The position numbers were made by a program, and so were the translations under genes. The notes under the pieces were generated by a model. That model did not search any database. It had not been told where the DNA came from and was given only the letters and a program-made list of their open reading frames with translations. A DNA stretch of 64,000 bases, taken from positions 248,745,474 to 248,809,473 of the forward strand of contig CP136065.1 of assembly GCA_032622095.1 (NCBI GenBank), given 5' to 3'. Position 1 is the first letter of the stretch; each line of letters starts with the position of its first letter. This document shows, piece by piece, positions 24,050 through 34,926 of this stretch. Source of the DNA: Siphonodentalium dalli. Taxonomy: Eukaryota > Mollusca > Scaphopoda > Gadilida > Siphonodentaliidae.

Positions 24050-24460
24050 CTGAAACCCTATGTACCCATTAACAATAAACCCTATGTATCCATTAACATT
24101 AAACCATGTGTACCCATTAACATTAAACCCTATGTACCCATTAACATTAAACCATATGTACCCATTAACATTAAACCCTATGTACCCATTAACATTAAAC
24201 CCGATGTACCGGTACCCATTAACATTAAACCCTATGTACCCATTAACAATAAACCCTATGTATCCATTAACATTAAACCATGTGTACCCATTAACATTAA
24301 ACCCTATGTACCCATTAACATTAAACCCTGTGTACCCATTAACGTTAAACCCGATGTACCCATTAACATTAACCCTATGTGCCCATTAACATTAAACCCT
24401 ATGTACCCATTAACATTAAACCCTATGTACCCATTAACATTAAACCCTATGTACCCATTA
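24050..24460. repeat. 24-bp minisatellite, left part
   Basis: About 17 units of ACCCTATGTACCCATTAACA plus four bases, with substitutions. A transposon interrupts the array at 24461 and it resumes at 25600. The long Met-Tyr-Pro-Leu-rich ORFs in it come from the 24-bp period. Confidence 0.93.
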
Positions 24461-25599
24461 GGCCACAGTTTTTTTATTAGTTGGTTCGCGGATCCGACCG
24501 AGTCGTTTTTTTTTCGGTTTTTAGAAAAAAATTAAAATGTGTTCCGAACTTTTTTTTATTGCTGCCGACCCGTTTTTTTCCGCACTCAAAATTTTATTTT
24601 ATTTAAAAAATGAAAAAAGATCGCTTTGTGTACCGTTTGTAGGAACGGATTAATTTTGGCGACGTTTCGCATCCGTGTTTTCTGCATCACTTCCGCTACT
24701 ATAGGTAATCTAGAAAAACTCTAGGCTACTTTGGTTTTTTTCGAAATGGGGAAATGCAGTTGTCATTTCGGAAAACAAGACCATACGAAAACAGTTGAAA
24801 TGTGTTTATCCCAAAATAACAGTTCGAGAGACGTTCTCGTTTGTCGAGGACGATGCATTAATTCGTCGTGACTTCTTTGGTGGTCTTACCGAACAATTTA
24901 CCGAGGGGTCACCGAAATCGAGGAGCCCGGCGTTCCGGTGTCGGTCCTCAGGCTCAGTTCATAATTTGGATACAATTGTTGAGTTGACGATTTTATTTGA
25001 AATTTATAGCAAAGTATATTTTACATATTATACACATTTGATATAATATAGTGCCACATAGATGTAATATAAATTCACATATATATTACACCTATTTGAC
25101 ATTTATAGCAAAGTACATTTTACATGACTTCTCCTGTATTCAAAGTATATTTTACATGACTTCTCCTGTATTCATACACATTTGATATAATATAGTGCCA
25201 CATAGATGTAATATAAATTCACATATATATTACACCTCTATGGCACTATATTATATTAAATTCATATAGGATGTAAAATGTATATACTGTATAATGTCAA
25301 ATAAAATCAACATCTAGTTTTGTGGTTTTTTTTCGCTATGTTAGGTTTAAAGAGTATTAAAAGTGATTAAAAACATATATCAACCTTGTTTTTCTAGTCA
25401 GATCAAGTATCTGGCTGTATATTGAGATGCCAATAATAGATGTAAGATAATAGATATGATACAAAGTTATTTTCAGACCATTTTCCTTTTATTGGAAAAT
25501 TTTAGTGTTTTCCATCCTTTTTTCTTCTTTTTTTCCGACCGACCGACCCAACTTTTCCAGAAAAAATTCTGCGAACCAACTAATAAAAAAACAGTGGCC
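24461..25599. mobile_element. PIF/Harbinger-like TIR element, 1139 bp
   Basis: Terminal inverted repeats start GGCCACAGTTTTTTTATTAG and extend about 40 bp. The flanking duplication is TTA (24458-24460, 25600-25602). The minisatellite's regular CCATTAACATT shows the empty site. GGCC termini with TTA/TAA targets are typical of PIF/Harbinger. An ORF at 24795-25046 has no recognised homology, so the element is probably non-autonomous. Inside, about 25025-25230 holds a duplicated ATAATATAGTGCCACATAGA segment. Confidence 0.85.
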
Positions 25600-25752
25600 T
25601 TAACATTAAACCCGATGTACCCATTAACATTAACCATATGTACCCATTAACATTAACCATATGTACCCATTAACATTAAACCCTATGTACCCATTAACAT
25701 TAAACCCTATGTACCCATTAACATTAAACCCTATATACCCATTAACATTATT
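25600..25752. repeat. 24-bp minisatellite, right part
   Basis: About six more TGTACCCATTAACATTAA units continue the array after the transposon and end 55 bp before the next POLR1E exon. Confidence 0.9.
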
Positions 25753-25807
25753 CAGCATCAACACTCTTTGTACAGATGTGTGTACATTTCATTGCTACTC
25801 TTTGCAG

Positions 25808-25912
25808 AAACAATTCAAGTCGACAAACCTTCTGAACAACCAGCCAATGAAATGCTACCTGTCTTCGATGCCACAACAAAGAAAATTGATGAAATATATA
25901 AATTGCATGACA
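25808..25912 (+). CDS. POLR1E: POLR1E exon (start of C-terminal domain)
   Basis: It encodes (E)TIQVDKPSEQPANEMLPVFD and then ATTKKIDEIYKLHD. Orthologues have a P-x-x-x-x-x-A-x-x-[LI]-x-[ED]-[IV]-Y-K-L segment here. The acceptor is CTTTGCAG (25807) and the donor GACA|GTAAGT (25913). It enters in phase 1 and leaves in phase 1. Confidence 0.9.
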
Positions 25913-25937
25913 GTAAGTATATAATGTGCTCTTATGT

Positions 25938-26232
25938 AGGGGGGGCCTCGGTGGCTCAGTCGGTTAGGGTACAAATCCAAGCCTTCTCGCCCTGCAGCGC
26001 TGGCAATGAGGGTTCAAATCCATTGTGGACTATGTAACTCGAAATCGTTATCCGGTGAAGTTGCCAGTTACTCGTGGGTGGTTTGCCGCCCATGGTCAAC
26101 GAGTTTATCAGCCATTAATTTGAAATCACTGTTAGATTAGCTGTAAGTGTGCAGATTTCCTCCACCACTAAAAATGGCCGTGATATGGCCTTAGTTGCTG
26201 TATTGGCATTAAACCCTAATCAATCAATCTTG
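25938..26232 (+). mobile_element. tRNA-derived SINE, (AATC)n tail, copy 1
   Basis: The head has a pol III A box (TGGCTCAGTCGGTTAGGGT, 25952) and a B box (GGTTCAAATCC, 26011). The body ends in AAACCCTAATCAATCAATC. A second copy is at 62373-62692. The insertion separates two copies of GTAAGTATATAAT (25913 and 26251). Confidence 0.85.
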
Positions 26233-26410
26233 TACTTTTATGCAGTACCAGTAAGTATATAATATGCTTTATGCCCTCAGATCACTAGTATGCATAAAGC
26301 CGGTTACCAAAACAACGTGATTTATGAAATATATAAGATTGTATATTACAGTAAGTTTTACAGTAAGTTTTTCAGAAAGTTTTCAAACATTGATCTCATT
26401 TTTATTTTAG

Positions 26411-26507
26411 TCATTAATGAGTTGGAGCTTGAAGCTATAACTAATAGCGCCAACGTGTTCTTTAATTCCACCAAAACAGACATCGATCAATGGCAGGAAG
26501 ACGAGTG
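26411..26507 (+). CDS. POLR1E: POLR1E exon (C-terminal domain)
   Basis: It encodes (I)INELELEAITNSANVFFNST and then KTDIDQWQEDE(W). The E-x-x-x-[IL]-x-x-x-x-x-x-F helix matches orthologues. The acceptor is TTTATTTTAG (26410) and the donor GAGTG|GTGAGT (26508). It enters in phase 1 and leaves in phase 2. The last 16 bp of the exon and the donor are repeated in tandem downstream. Confidence 0.9.
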
Positions 26508-26820
26508 GTGAGTTATTAATAGACTTCGAGTGGTGAGTTATTTATAGACATCGATCAGTGGCAGGAAGACGAGTGGTGAGTTATTTATAGACTTCAATGA
26601 GTGGCAGGAAGACGAGTGGTGAGTTATTAATAGACTTCAATGAGTGGCAGGAAGACGAGTGGTGAGTTATTAATAGACTTCAATGAGTGGCAGGAAGACG
26701 AGTGGTGAGTTATTAATAGACTTCGAGTGGTGAGTTATTTATAGACATCGATCAGTGGCAGAAAGACGAGTGGTGAGTTATTAATAGACATCGATCCGTG
26801 GCAGGAAGACGAGTGGTGAA
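26508..26820 (+). repeat. 43-bp minisatellite repeating exon end plus 5' splice site
   Basis: Units contain the exon end GGCAGGAAGACGAGTG joined to GTGAGTTATTAATAGA. Donor motif GTGAGTTA occurs at 26508, 26533, 26576, 26619, 26662, 26705, 26730 and 26773, with spacings of 43 or 25 bp. The last unit has GTGAAC and would not be a good donor. Confidence 0.93.
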
Positions 26821-27592
26821 CTTTATTTGTTCTATTACACACCACTGTTGTATTCTTTGTTTAAGACTATATAGTAAGTTTGACAGTTCGCTCTCGGTCG
26901 ATCCTGGACTCTCAGTGGAGAAGCATGGCATAATTATGTTACTAAAGATGACATAACGAGCATTTAAGAAGTTTGCGATACAAAAATAATCATAGCAAAA
27001 ACAATCAACATCGATCGGAAAAGCTCAGAATAATCTGCACTTTTGTTTGTGTTTGGGAAATGTTGGAAATATAAAGCCACATTCGTGTTGGTTTTGGTTA
27101 GAGATTACTGCACTCGAGATGATTGCGGAAGGACATCCCTTACTTTGATCCTCCGGCTCTCGGGGTACCCTTCCGTCATCCGCTCTCACTACCACAAAAC
27201 AACACAGACATGACATGCCAACTGTGGGAATGTAGCATTCTGCTAACATCGCCGAAAATCTCAAATAAATTATTCATACCACTCCATAGATATCATCATC
27301 TGAACTACGCTTAATTGTAAATATTTACATCTCGATTTGCGATGCAATAAACTAATGCAAATTATTTCGCCATAGAGAATTATTGCATTTAATTAATAAA
27401 AAAGAATGACTGTGTGTGCTGTAAATTTGGATTAATATTCATAAAAATAACTACTTTGAGCAAGATTGTTCTCCATTTCTATTTGATAACCCTTACCGGA
27501 ATATTTCACATCACTTTAACAATTATTATATGCCTGTTCCTGTAAAACACACCATTCCATCATCTTTGGCCATGTTATCTTTATCAAGTGAT
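26821..27592. other. Intron sequence, nothing recognised
   Basis: Single-copy intron of POLR1E as far as this window shows. No exon, RNA or repeat was identified. Confidence 0.4.
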
Positions 27593-28550
27593 TAGTGTTC
27601 AAACGATTAGTCGACAAATAATCGTCAACGTTGGTTTGTCGGAAAATCGACTCTAACTTCCACAGTCGACTAGTCAGAATACAGTATATAATCTCATCAG
27701 CTGGCCTTGACAATGCATGGTTTCACTAAATGTGGGTCAGAAAAGCAGCAAAGATAGCTAGTCTTTGTTCAAGAAGCTTTCCAAAGTCCGAACATATGTA
27801 ATAATGTCGAGCTTGACATAGAACTACGCCGAAATTCGCCAATGCGATAATTCAAGCCATGAAACGGCGACAATTAACTTGCTGAGAAAATTATTCTTTT
27901 TATATATATACTCCCTATACCGCGGACGCAAAAATTTGTAGTGCGCATTTCTAACCAACACAGGTAAAGAGGGAGGGGCTTCCACAAAAGTGTTCATCGA
28001 TACTAACTGAGTCTAACTCTCCGCTTGCTACGTACGCCTTACGGTAGTTATGGCAACTTACAAAGTAGGCCTATGTACGCATCATCGATTCATCGTATAT
28101 ATAATCATTATAATGTGTATCACACAGTGTGTGTGTTTTCTTTTGTTTTTTTTTATTTTGAGCTGACTCTGAGACTGAGTATTATTTATTTTCTATACCC
28201 TCGCAGGGAAGTATTTATTTGATTTCATGATTAAACAGAAAATCCCTCAATTATTTCCTCAATTATTTATTCTCATTATCATCGTAGATTCGTAGGGAAC
28301 TTATTTGCGATCGGTGGGTTTCTAGAGCACCGGTTCATTTGCAACAAAACCACGTGACGTGTCACATGATTCAATTCTCCGATCACAGTAGAGTGTAAAT
28401 ATTGTGATGATGGCACGGAATTTGTAATTTTCTTTCACATGTGTTTCATTAGTATAAAGTTGGTGATGTATTTGGCCGACTAGTCGACGTCGACTCGACT
28501 TTTGGGGTTCGACTAGTCAACTCCAGAATCCCAGAGTCGTTTGAACACTA
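27593..28550. mobile_element. hAT-like element, 958 bp, non-autonomous
   Basis: The termini are TAGTGTTCAAACGA and the inverse TCGTTTGAACACTA, with subterminal GACTAGTCGAC-like palindromes at both ends. The flanking 8-bp duplication is CAAGTGAT (27585-27592) and CAAGTTAT (28551-28558), one mismatch. No transposase frame is present. Confidence 0.85.
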
Positions 28551-28960
28551 CAAGTTATTCCACATATGAATAATCTGCCATATCGACAAACCCATCATCG
28601 ACGTCACACAATGCAAATGACGTTTTTTCTGTAACTTTGGACCTCGACCGATCTGACTCAAATTTGGTATGTGGGCCTACTGTGATCCCGGGAACAATAT
28701 GGGCAGGACCAATTTTTTATGTGCGACCGTGTCCTTGACCTTGACCTTGATCTCGCTCATATACCCTCATATAGGCATGTTTCGGTCTGCCCGGACGATG
28801 TCTGTCACATTAGCCAGTATGCTATAATCTTTTAACCATTGTATTAGCAAGGGTGTCCTTTAATTTCCAAATTCTGGATGAATCAGCTTGTTTTTTAGCC
28901 GATCGAGAATACTGGGGAATTTTGTAAATAAAATTATTTGATGACGCCCTCTCACATTTT

Positions 28961-29022
28961 TATATTTTACAGTGTTTATGTTTATATTTTACAGGTATTG
29001 TGTTTATGTTTATATTTTACAG
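28961..29022 (+). repeat. Triplicated 3' splice site
   Basis: TTATATTTTACAG occurs three times, giving AG acceptors at 28972, 28994 and 29022, each followed by a GTGTTTATG copy. Only the third joins the downstream exon in frame. The second is 28 bp upstream and would shift the frame. Confidence 0.88.
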
Positions 29023-29156
29023 GTACAGTGTTTATGTAAACAATCACCTGCGCAGCCTGCCGTTCTCCGAGGATGAAAAGATGTTAAAATGTAAACAGCT
29101 CATGTACCTGTACTACCTTATGGAGCTGTATCATCTCAAACCGCCCCTTAAGAATG
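29023..29156 (+). CDS. POLR1E: POLR1E exon (C-terminal winged-helix region)
   Basis: It encodes (W)YSVYVNNHLRSLPFSEDEKM and then LKCKQLMYLYYLMELYHLKP. Orthologues share V-x-x-x-L-x-x-L-P and the L-x-[YF]-L-x-x-[LM]-x-x hydrophobic helix. The third acceptor (29022) is used and the donor AATG|GTAAGT is at 29157. It enters in phase 2 and leaves in phase 1. The exon's last 26 bp and donor are duplicated 47 bp downstream, and that copy carries a MITE. Confidence 0.92.
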
Positions 29157-29194
29157 GTAAGTGAAATCTCTCCCATATCATCTCAAACCATCCC

Positions 29195-29636
29195 TTAACC
29201 CTTTACCCAACAGAACGGCCCTGTGCCAATGCATTCTCTTATATATGCGAGTCGACCATAGGTCGCCTCGCATATATAAGAGAATGCATTGGCTTAACAC
29301 ATATTAAAAATGATAAAATTGTCAAAGAATGTAGAAAAATATTATAAAAATTGTTAAAAAATGTAAGAAAAAATTATAAAATTGTTAAAGAATGTAAGAA
29401 TTTTTTTTTTTAGGCCAATGCATTCTCTTATATATGCGAGGCGACCTATGGTCGACTCGCATATATAAGAGAATGCATTGGCACAGGGCATAACTGTAAC
29501 CATCACAATGTGGTCAATGAACCGGTTCCAATGATATCCATATTTGTATGGTGTTATTGAGACAGACCGAAGATATTTTAGGCTGTTGAAGCTTTATTTT
29601 GGGCGTTTTTGGCCGGTTTGTTGGGTAAAGGGTTAA
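29195..29636. mobile_element. TTAA MITE, CCCTTTACCCAACA family, copy C
   Basis: It is inserted at the TTAA of the second copy of a 47-bp duplication. The first copy (CCCCTTAAGAATGG, TTAA at 29148-29151) is the empty site. Donor spacing shows a net insertion of exactly 438 bp, including one TTAA. Both hairpins are intact; the spacer is longer than in other copies. Confidence 0.93.
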
Positions 29637-30112
29637 GAATGGTAAGTGAAATCTCTCCCATATCATGGAGATTTATATGGTTTTATATGGTAAGTGAATA
29701 TATACACAGAATGAATTCACCAATTGTTTGCTTGTTTAATTATACACCTACTTTTCAAATATACCTGATTGACATTGTCCATCTGTCTGTACATCCGTCT
29801 GGGCATATTTCTCAGCCATGGTTATTTACTCTCAACGAAAATTGGTGGCTGCTTTCAAAAGAGGGGCAAATGATATTAGTCGTGTCTTCCATTCTAGAGT
29901 TATCCTTTGTGTATCTGGAAATCTTGTCCATCCACACAGATATCTCAGACATGGTTCATCTGACCTCAATAAATTTGGTATGAAGATTCGCCATCATGAC
30001 TGCATTCAAAAGAGGGGCAAATGACGTTTGTTTTTTCCATTCTAGAGTAATCCTTCTTTGTTTATCTGGAAATCATTTTTTTTTATTAAGTTTCCTTTGT
30101 CTTTGCCATCCA

Positions 30113-30762
30113 GTTACATCCGTGTAGTACAGGCATCCGTGTAGTACAGGCATCTGTGTAGTACAAGCATCTGTGTAGTACAGGCATCTGTGTAGTACAA
30201 GCATCTGTGTAGTACAAGCATCTGTGTAGTACAGGCATCCGTATAGTACAAGCATCTGTGTAGTACAGGCATCCGTGTAGTACAGGCATCCGTGTAGTAC
30301 AGACATCTGTGTAGTACAGGCATCCGTGTAGTACAGGCATCCGTGTAGTACAGGCATCTGTGTAGTACAGGCATCTGTGTAGTACAGGCATCCGTGTAGT
30401 ACAGGCATCTGTGTAGTACAGGCATCTGTGTAGTACAAGCATCCGTGTAGTACAAGCATCCGTGTAGTACAGGCATCCATGTAGTACAAGCATCTGTGTA
30501 GTACAAGCATCTGTGTAGTACAGGCATCCGTGTAGTACAGGCATCCGTGTAGTACAGGCATCCGTGTAGTACAAGCATCCGTGTAGTACAAGCATCTGTG
30601 TAGTACAGGCATCTGTGTAGTACAGGCATCCGTGTAGTACAGGCATCCGTGTAGTACAGGCATCCGTGTAGTACAGGCATCCGTGTAGTACAGGCATCCG
30701 TGTAGTACAGGCATCCGTGTAGTACAAGCATCCGTGTAGTACAGGCATCTGTGTAGTACAGG
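30113..30762. repeat. 17-bp minisatellite, about 38 units
   Basis: Units are CATCCGTGTAGTACAGG with C/T variation (CATCTG) and G/A variation (ACAAGC). Because 17 is not a multiple of three, all three minus-strand frames stay open with the same repeated peptide. This shows that the ORFs are artefacts. Confidence 0.95.
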
Positions 30763-30874
30763 GGAGATATCCAGGGGGAAAATGATGTTCTAGACTGGCA
30801 ACATGTTCTTACAATATTAATTCATATTCAACTAATACACTATATGTGCTTCAATTCTATTTTTATATGCCCGT

Positions 30875-31135
30875 CCATTCATCAGGTCAAGTTCAAATTT
30901 GGGTTCCGCCAACTAATTTTCTCAAGAGTTACTGACCATTTTGTTGGAATTTGCACTAAGTTTTCGTTTTCAGATGATAACTTTAGTAAGTCTGAACTGA
31001 ATGGAATGAAATTTTATATGTTTATTTACAGGTTAAGCTTGAATTTGGGTTTTTCCTGCCAATTTTTGCCAAAGTTATGGCCCTTTGTTTGAATTACATG
31101 GCATATTTTGCCATGCCCTAGCGATGCTCTTGTTC
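30875..31135 (+). repeat. Dispersed repeat (GATGATAACTTTA family)
   Basis: It shares CAGATGATAACTTTAGTAAG, GAATGGAATGAAATTT and the end CTAGCGATGCTCTTGTT with 14755-15160. It stops 25 bp before the next POLR1E exon. Confidence 0.7.
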
Positions 31136-31160
31136 AATTTTATATTTTTTGTTTTCTCAG

Positions 31161-31254
31161 ATCCTTTGCCTGCTGATTGGAGTGAGGCGATAAAGCATAA
31201 AATGTATGATGCCTTTACACTGAAAGCAATCACCAGTGGCAACAAAGCTAATAG
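31161..31254 (+). CDS. POLR1E: POLR1E exon (C-terminal winged-helix region)
   Basis: It encodes (D)PLPADWSEAIKHKMYDAFTL and then KAITSGNKAN(R). The P-x-x-[IV]-x-x-x-[LM]-x-x-x-F helix fits orthologues. The acceptor is GTTTTCTCAG (31160) and the donor AATAG|GTATGT (31255). It enters in phase 1 and leaves in phase 2. Confidence 0.88.
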
Positions 31255-32010
31255 GTATGTTTCTATTATTCATAAAATTATGGCAACAATGCTAATAGGT
31301 ATATTTGTATTATTATACGCCCGTTTGAAAAAACGGTTATATTATGTAAATGGGTTCTCCATCCGTCCGTCCATCTGTCGTCCGTCCGTCCATCCACTTT
31401 TGGTTTCCGGATGATAACTTTAGATTGAATCGAGTGAACTGAACCAAATTTGGAATGTTAGTTTACCACACCAAAATACAGATCAAGTTCGAATATGGGT
31501 TTCGTCCCCATGATTTTGACTGAGTTATGCCCATTTTTCGACTTAGATTTTACCTGATTTGCGGTTTCCGGATGATAACTTTAGATTGAATCAAGTGAAC
31601 TGAACCAAATTTAGTATATTAGTTTACCACCCCAAAATACAGATCAAGTTCGAATATGGGTCCGCATGATTTTGACTGAGTTATGCCCCTTTTACGACTT
31701 AGATTTTACCTGATATGCAGTTTCCAGATGATAACTTTAGATTGAATCGAGTGAACTGAACCAAATTTGGTATACAGATCAGGTTCAAATATGGGTTCTG
31801 TCTACATGCCCCACTCTACTCCAGAAATGGGCGTATTATGCCACGCCCCGACGGCGTGCTCTTGTTCATAAAATTATAGCAATAAAGCTACATGTAATAG
31901 GTATGTTTGAACCAATCATGAAATTATTGCAACAAAATCAATAGGTATGTTTGTAATAATCATCAAATTATTGCAACAAAGCTAATAGATATGGTTATAA
32001 CAATTATGAA
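31255..32010 (+). repeat. Donor-containing tandem repeats, split by a dispersed repeat
   Basis: The junction CAACAAAGCTAATAGGTATG recurs in diverged form near 31298, 31900, 31945 and, with a lost donor (ATAGATATGG), 31987. Units are about 43 bp and include CATAAAATTATGGCAACAA. The GATGATAACTTTA dispersed repeat (about 31315-31867, itself three internal units) lies inside the array. Confidence 0.8.
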
Positions 32011-32089
32011 ATTATTAGGTTGTATATATAATGATCATTTAGTCATTTTGGTTATAATTCAAACTTGAGATGTGGTAGGTTGTAGGTAA

Positions 32090-32245
32090 TGAACTTTATG
32101 TTCTAATTAATTAAACTTACCTTCACCTATGGACCCTCACCATTATGTTCTAATTAATTAAACCTACCTTCACATATGGACCCTCACCGCTGTACTAATT
32201 AATTAAACCTACCTTCACCTATGGGCCCTCACCGCTGTACTAATT
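32090..32245. repeat. Tandem repeat, three units of about 50 bp
   Basis: CTAATTAATTAAACCTACCT followed by TCACCTATGGACCCTCACC occurs three times with small changes. Confidence 0.8.
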
Positions 32246-33189
32246 GGGATCCGACAGATGAAGCCACGCCAAGGTTGTGGAATGATGCATATAATTATTT
32301 CAACCTGGAACGAAAATTACACAATTAGTTCACTGCTTACAAAATATTTTACACATAGCAAGAACGTCAACACAAAATACCAACACGTCCGTATGCGTGC
32401 TACATGTCAAAAACATTGACAATATAAACAAAGCCATATGCATGTGAGATATCAAAATGAGTAAATATATACAAGCATAACCACATACATGTAATACCAT
32501 TATGAATGATGAATAAACCTCGCCAGTTATGTTGATCACAAGAGTCCAGCTCGCATCTAATAAATAACATTCGGACTTCAGTATGGCTTCTGTGGACAAA
32601 TGTCAACCCGAATAATAATGTGCTCGAACAACAAGCCAGTTCAATAAACATGCCATACTCACACATTGGTGGGTCCACAGAATGAACAGTTCGAACTGTG
32701 GACCCAGGTTGTGGTGAAAAGTCATATTGGACGAGACACGCAGTGTCGAGTCCAATATGATTTTTCACTACAACCTGGACGAGTACAAGAAAAACTCATA
32801 CTGTACACAACATTGTATAATGACATTTTTATGATCCATCTGTATGTTTATCCAAATTTTGGGAATAAAACTTTTGTGGTTATTTTTGGTATTTGTCGCC
32901 ACTTATTTCTCTATAAAAGCCTGTATTTGATCATCAGAAAGCATGATTTGGAACAGTAAACACGGAAATGACAAAAAAACTCAATGCGGAAGTGAAACTC
33001 CTGCTAAAGCCACCAGTGTTGCGCGCGCATCACAATTTCACTTCGCAATAGTTAATTCGTGACGTCACAGAGTCCCGATAATAAAGTCATATTGTACACT
33101 TGGGAGTCCAATATGACATTCAGGATTCCAATATGACTTTTTCCTGGATTATCACATGGCGCCTTTTCCCCAATCAGAAATAGTATTAG
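32246..33189. other. Intron with a palindrome, otherwise unassigned
   Basis: Around 32700-32785 there is an inverted repeat (GTGGACCCAGGTTGTGGTGA paired with CACTACAACCTGG). Several AGTCCAATATGAC motifs follow at about 33110-33145. No exon was recognised. Confidence 0.45.
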
Positions 33190-33515
33190 TTAACCCTTTA
33201 CCCAACAAACCGGCCAAAACCGGCCAAATAAAGCTTCAACAGCCTAAAATATCTTCGGTCTGTCTCAATAGAACCATACAAATATGGATATCATTGGAAC
33301 CGGCTCCTTGACCACATATATAAGAGAATGCATTGGCCTAAAAAAAATCTTTTTTTAACACTTTTTACCATTTTTTCTTACATTCTTTAACAATTTTATA
33401 ATTTTTAATGTGTTAAGCCAATGCATTCTCTTATATATGCGAGGCGACCTATGGTCGACTAGCATATATAAGAGAATGCATTGGCACAGGGCCCTTCTGT
33501 TGGGTAAAGGGTTAA
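33190..33515. mobile_element. TTAA MITE, CCCTTTACCCAACA family, copy D (internal deletion)
   Basis: Both TTAA ends are present. The left hairpin has lost its left arm: GACCACA joins directly to TATATAAGAGAATGC. The right hairpin is complete. Confidence 0.85.
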
Positions 33516-33589
33516 GGGATGGATAATAATGCAAGCTACAATCTTCATAGTGTACAATAAACATAGAACAACACAGCTGTGTGATCATG

Positions 33590-33787
33590 TTAACCTTTCT
33601 TGACTGGAGCTTTCTGAAATTTTGTGAAAACCCAGAGAATACATTCACCTAACAATATTTGTCTAGACCTTGTATGCCAGTGCATTTTCTTATATATGTG
33701 AGGCTCCCTATGGGAAACTCTCATTTATAAGTGATTGCACTGGCACAGGATCTTTAAAGCTGCACAGCTCCCGTCATGAAAGGGTTA
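33590..33787. mobile_element. MITE, TTTCATGACGGGAGC family
   Basis: The left end TTAACCTTTCTTGACTGGAG and the right end AGCTCCCGTCATGAAAGGGT are inverted matches bounded by TTAA. One diverged hairpin is inside. Confidence 0.75.
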
Positions 33788-33896
33788 ACGTGTTACCATT
33801 GCTTAATAACAAATCCATGCAATAACATTAATCTGTTCACATGTTTGAGCCATTCTATCTATATTCTCATGTTTTAAATGTATGTCTAATGTGCAG

Positions 33897-34019
33897 GTGT
33901 ATCCCGGTTCGACTCAAGGACAAGCTGCTATGTCACATTCTCATCCTCACGCTTATTATCGATTGTTTCCACGTCCCACTCGATGACCTGTGCAAGGACA
34001 TGAAGCTCGGTGTTGCAAA
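33897..34019 (+). CDS. POLR1E: POLR1E exon (C-terminal winged-helix region)
   Basis: It encodes CIPVRLKDKLLCHILILTLI and then IDCFHVPLDDLCKDMKLGVA(K). Orthologues have the same hydrophobic helix followed by L-x-x-D-L-x-x-x-L. The acceptor is TAATGTGCAG (33896) and the donor CAAA|GTAAGT (34020). It is in phase 2 on both sides. Confidence 0.93.
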
Positions 34020-34370
34020 GTAAGTTCGTTTATAAAGATCTTCGATTTTAGAAAACCCACTCGCACTGTGTTTTGCATACATGGCATGGGAGATATGGGC
34101 CTGGTCGCGATACGATGCGTATCCCGATAAAAGGTTCACAATACGATTACATACTAGATAGCTCAGGTGATTATGCTGAGGCCTAGATAAAAATCACCTG
34201 TGCTTCTGCTATGGAGCCTTAACATGGTTGATAGAGACATAAATTCAGTCATAAATGAATGTCCATATCGTTAACAGTACTGCTGCATGAACCATGGAGT
34301 CTGTTTCAGCTTGTATGACAATATTTGAGTTTGGGTTTTCATCTTTTAGGATTAGAATTTTTAACCCTTT

Positions 34371-34749
34371 ACCCAACAAACCGGCCAAAACCGGCCAAAT
34401 AAAGTTTCAACAGCCTAAAATATCTTCGGTCTGTCTCAATAGAACCATACAAATATGGATATCATTGGAACCGGCTCCTTGACCACATTGTGATAGTTAC
34501 AGTTATGCCCTGTGCCAATGCATTCTCTTATATATGCGAGTCGACCATAGGTCGCCTCGCATATATAAGAGAATGCATTGGCCTAAAAAAATCTTTTTTT
34601 ACCATTTTTTCTTACATTCTTTAACAATTTTATAATTTTTAATGTGTTAAGCCAATGCATTCTCTTATATATGCGAGGCGACCTATGGTCGACTCGCATA
34701 TATAAGAGAATGCATTGGCACAGGGCCGTTCTGTTGGGTAAAGGGTTAA
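34371..34749. mobile_element. TTAA MITE, CCCTTTACCCAACA family, copy E
   Basis: Complete copy: TTAA boundaries, terminal repeats and two hairpins. It is in the same orientation as copy A. Confidence 0.88.
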
Positions 34750-34926
34750 AACCCCAAGCACCAACAAGTGTAAGACACTATCCACACATTCACAAACATT
34801 TTTGTCTTTATTTAGAATAATCCAGTTCTCATTAACTTCAATGACCATGACCCCATTTTAAAGAGTTTATATATGATGCACAACAGTCAACAGTCTTTTA
34901 CTCCTCAAAAAGCCATTTGTGATGTA

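Noticed and set aside
24026-24535. ORFs rich in PMYPLTLN or KPYVPIN repeats
   Set aside because: They are produced by the 24-bp minisatellite and run into a transposon end.
25938-26030. tRNA gene suggested by A and B boxes
   Set aside because: The head does not fold into a full tRNA with a CCA-side acceptor, and it continues into a repeated SINE body with an AATC tail, as at 62373.
30073-30748. Three overlapping minus-strand ORFs above 200 aa with a CLYYTDACTT-type repeat
   Set aside because: A 17-bp tandem repeat without stops is open in all three frames; the three frames give the same peptide. Not a gene.
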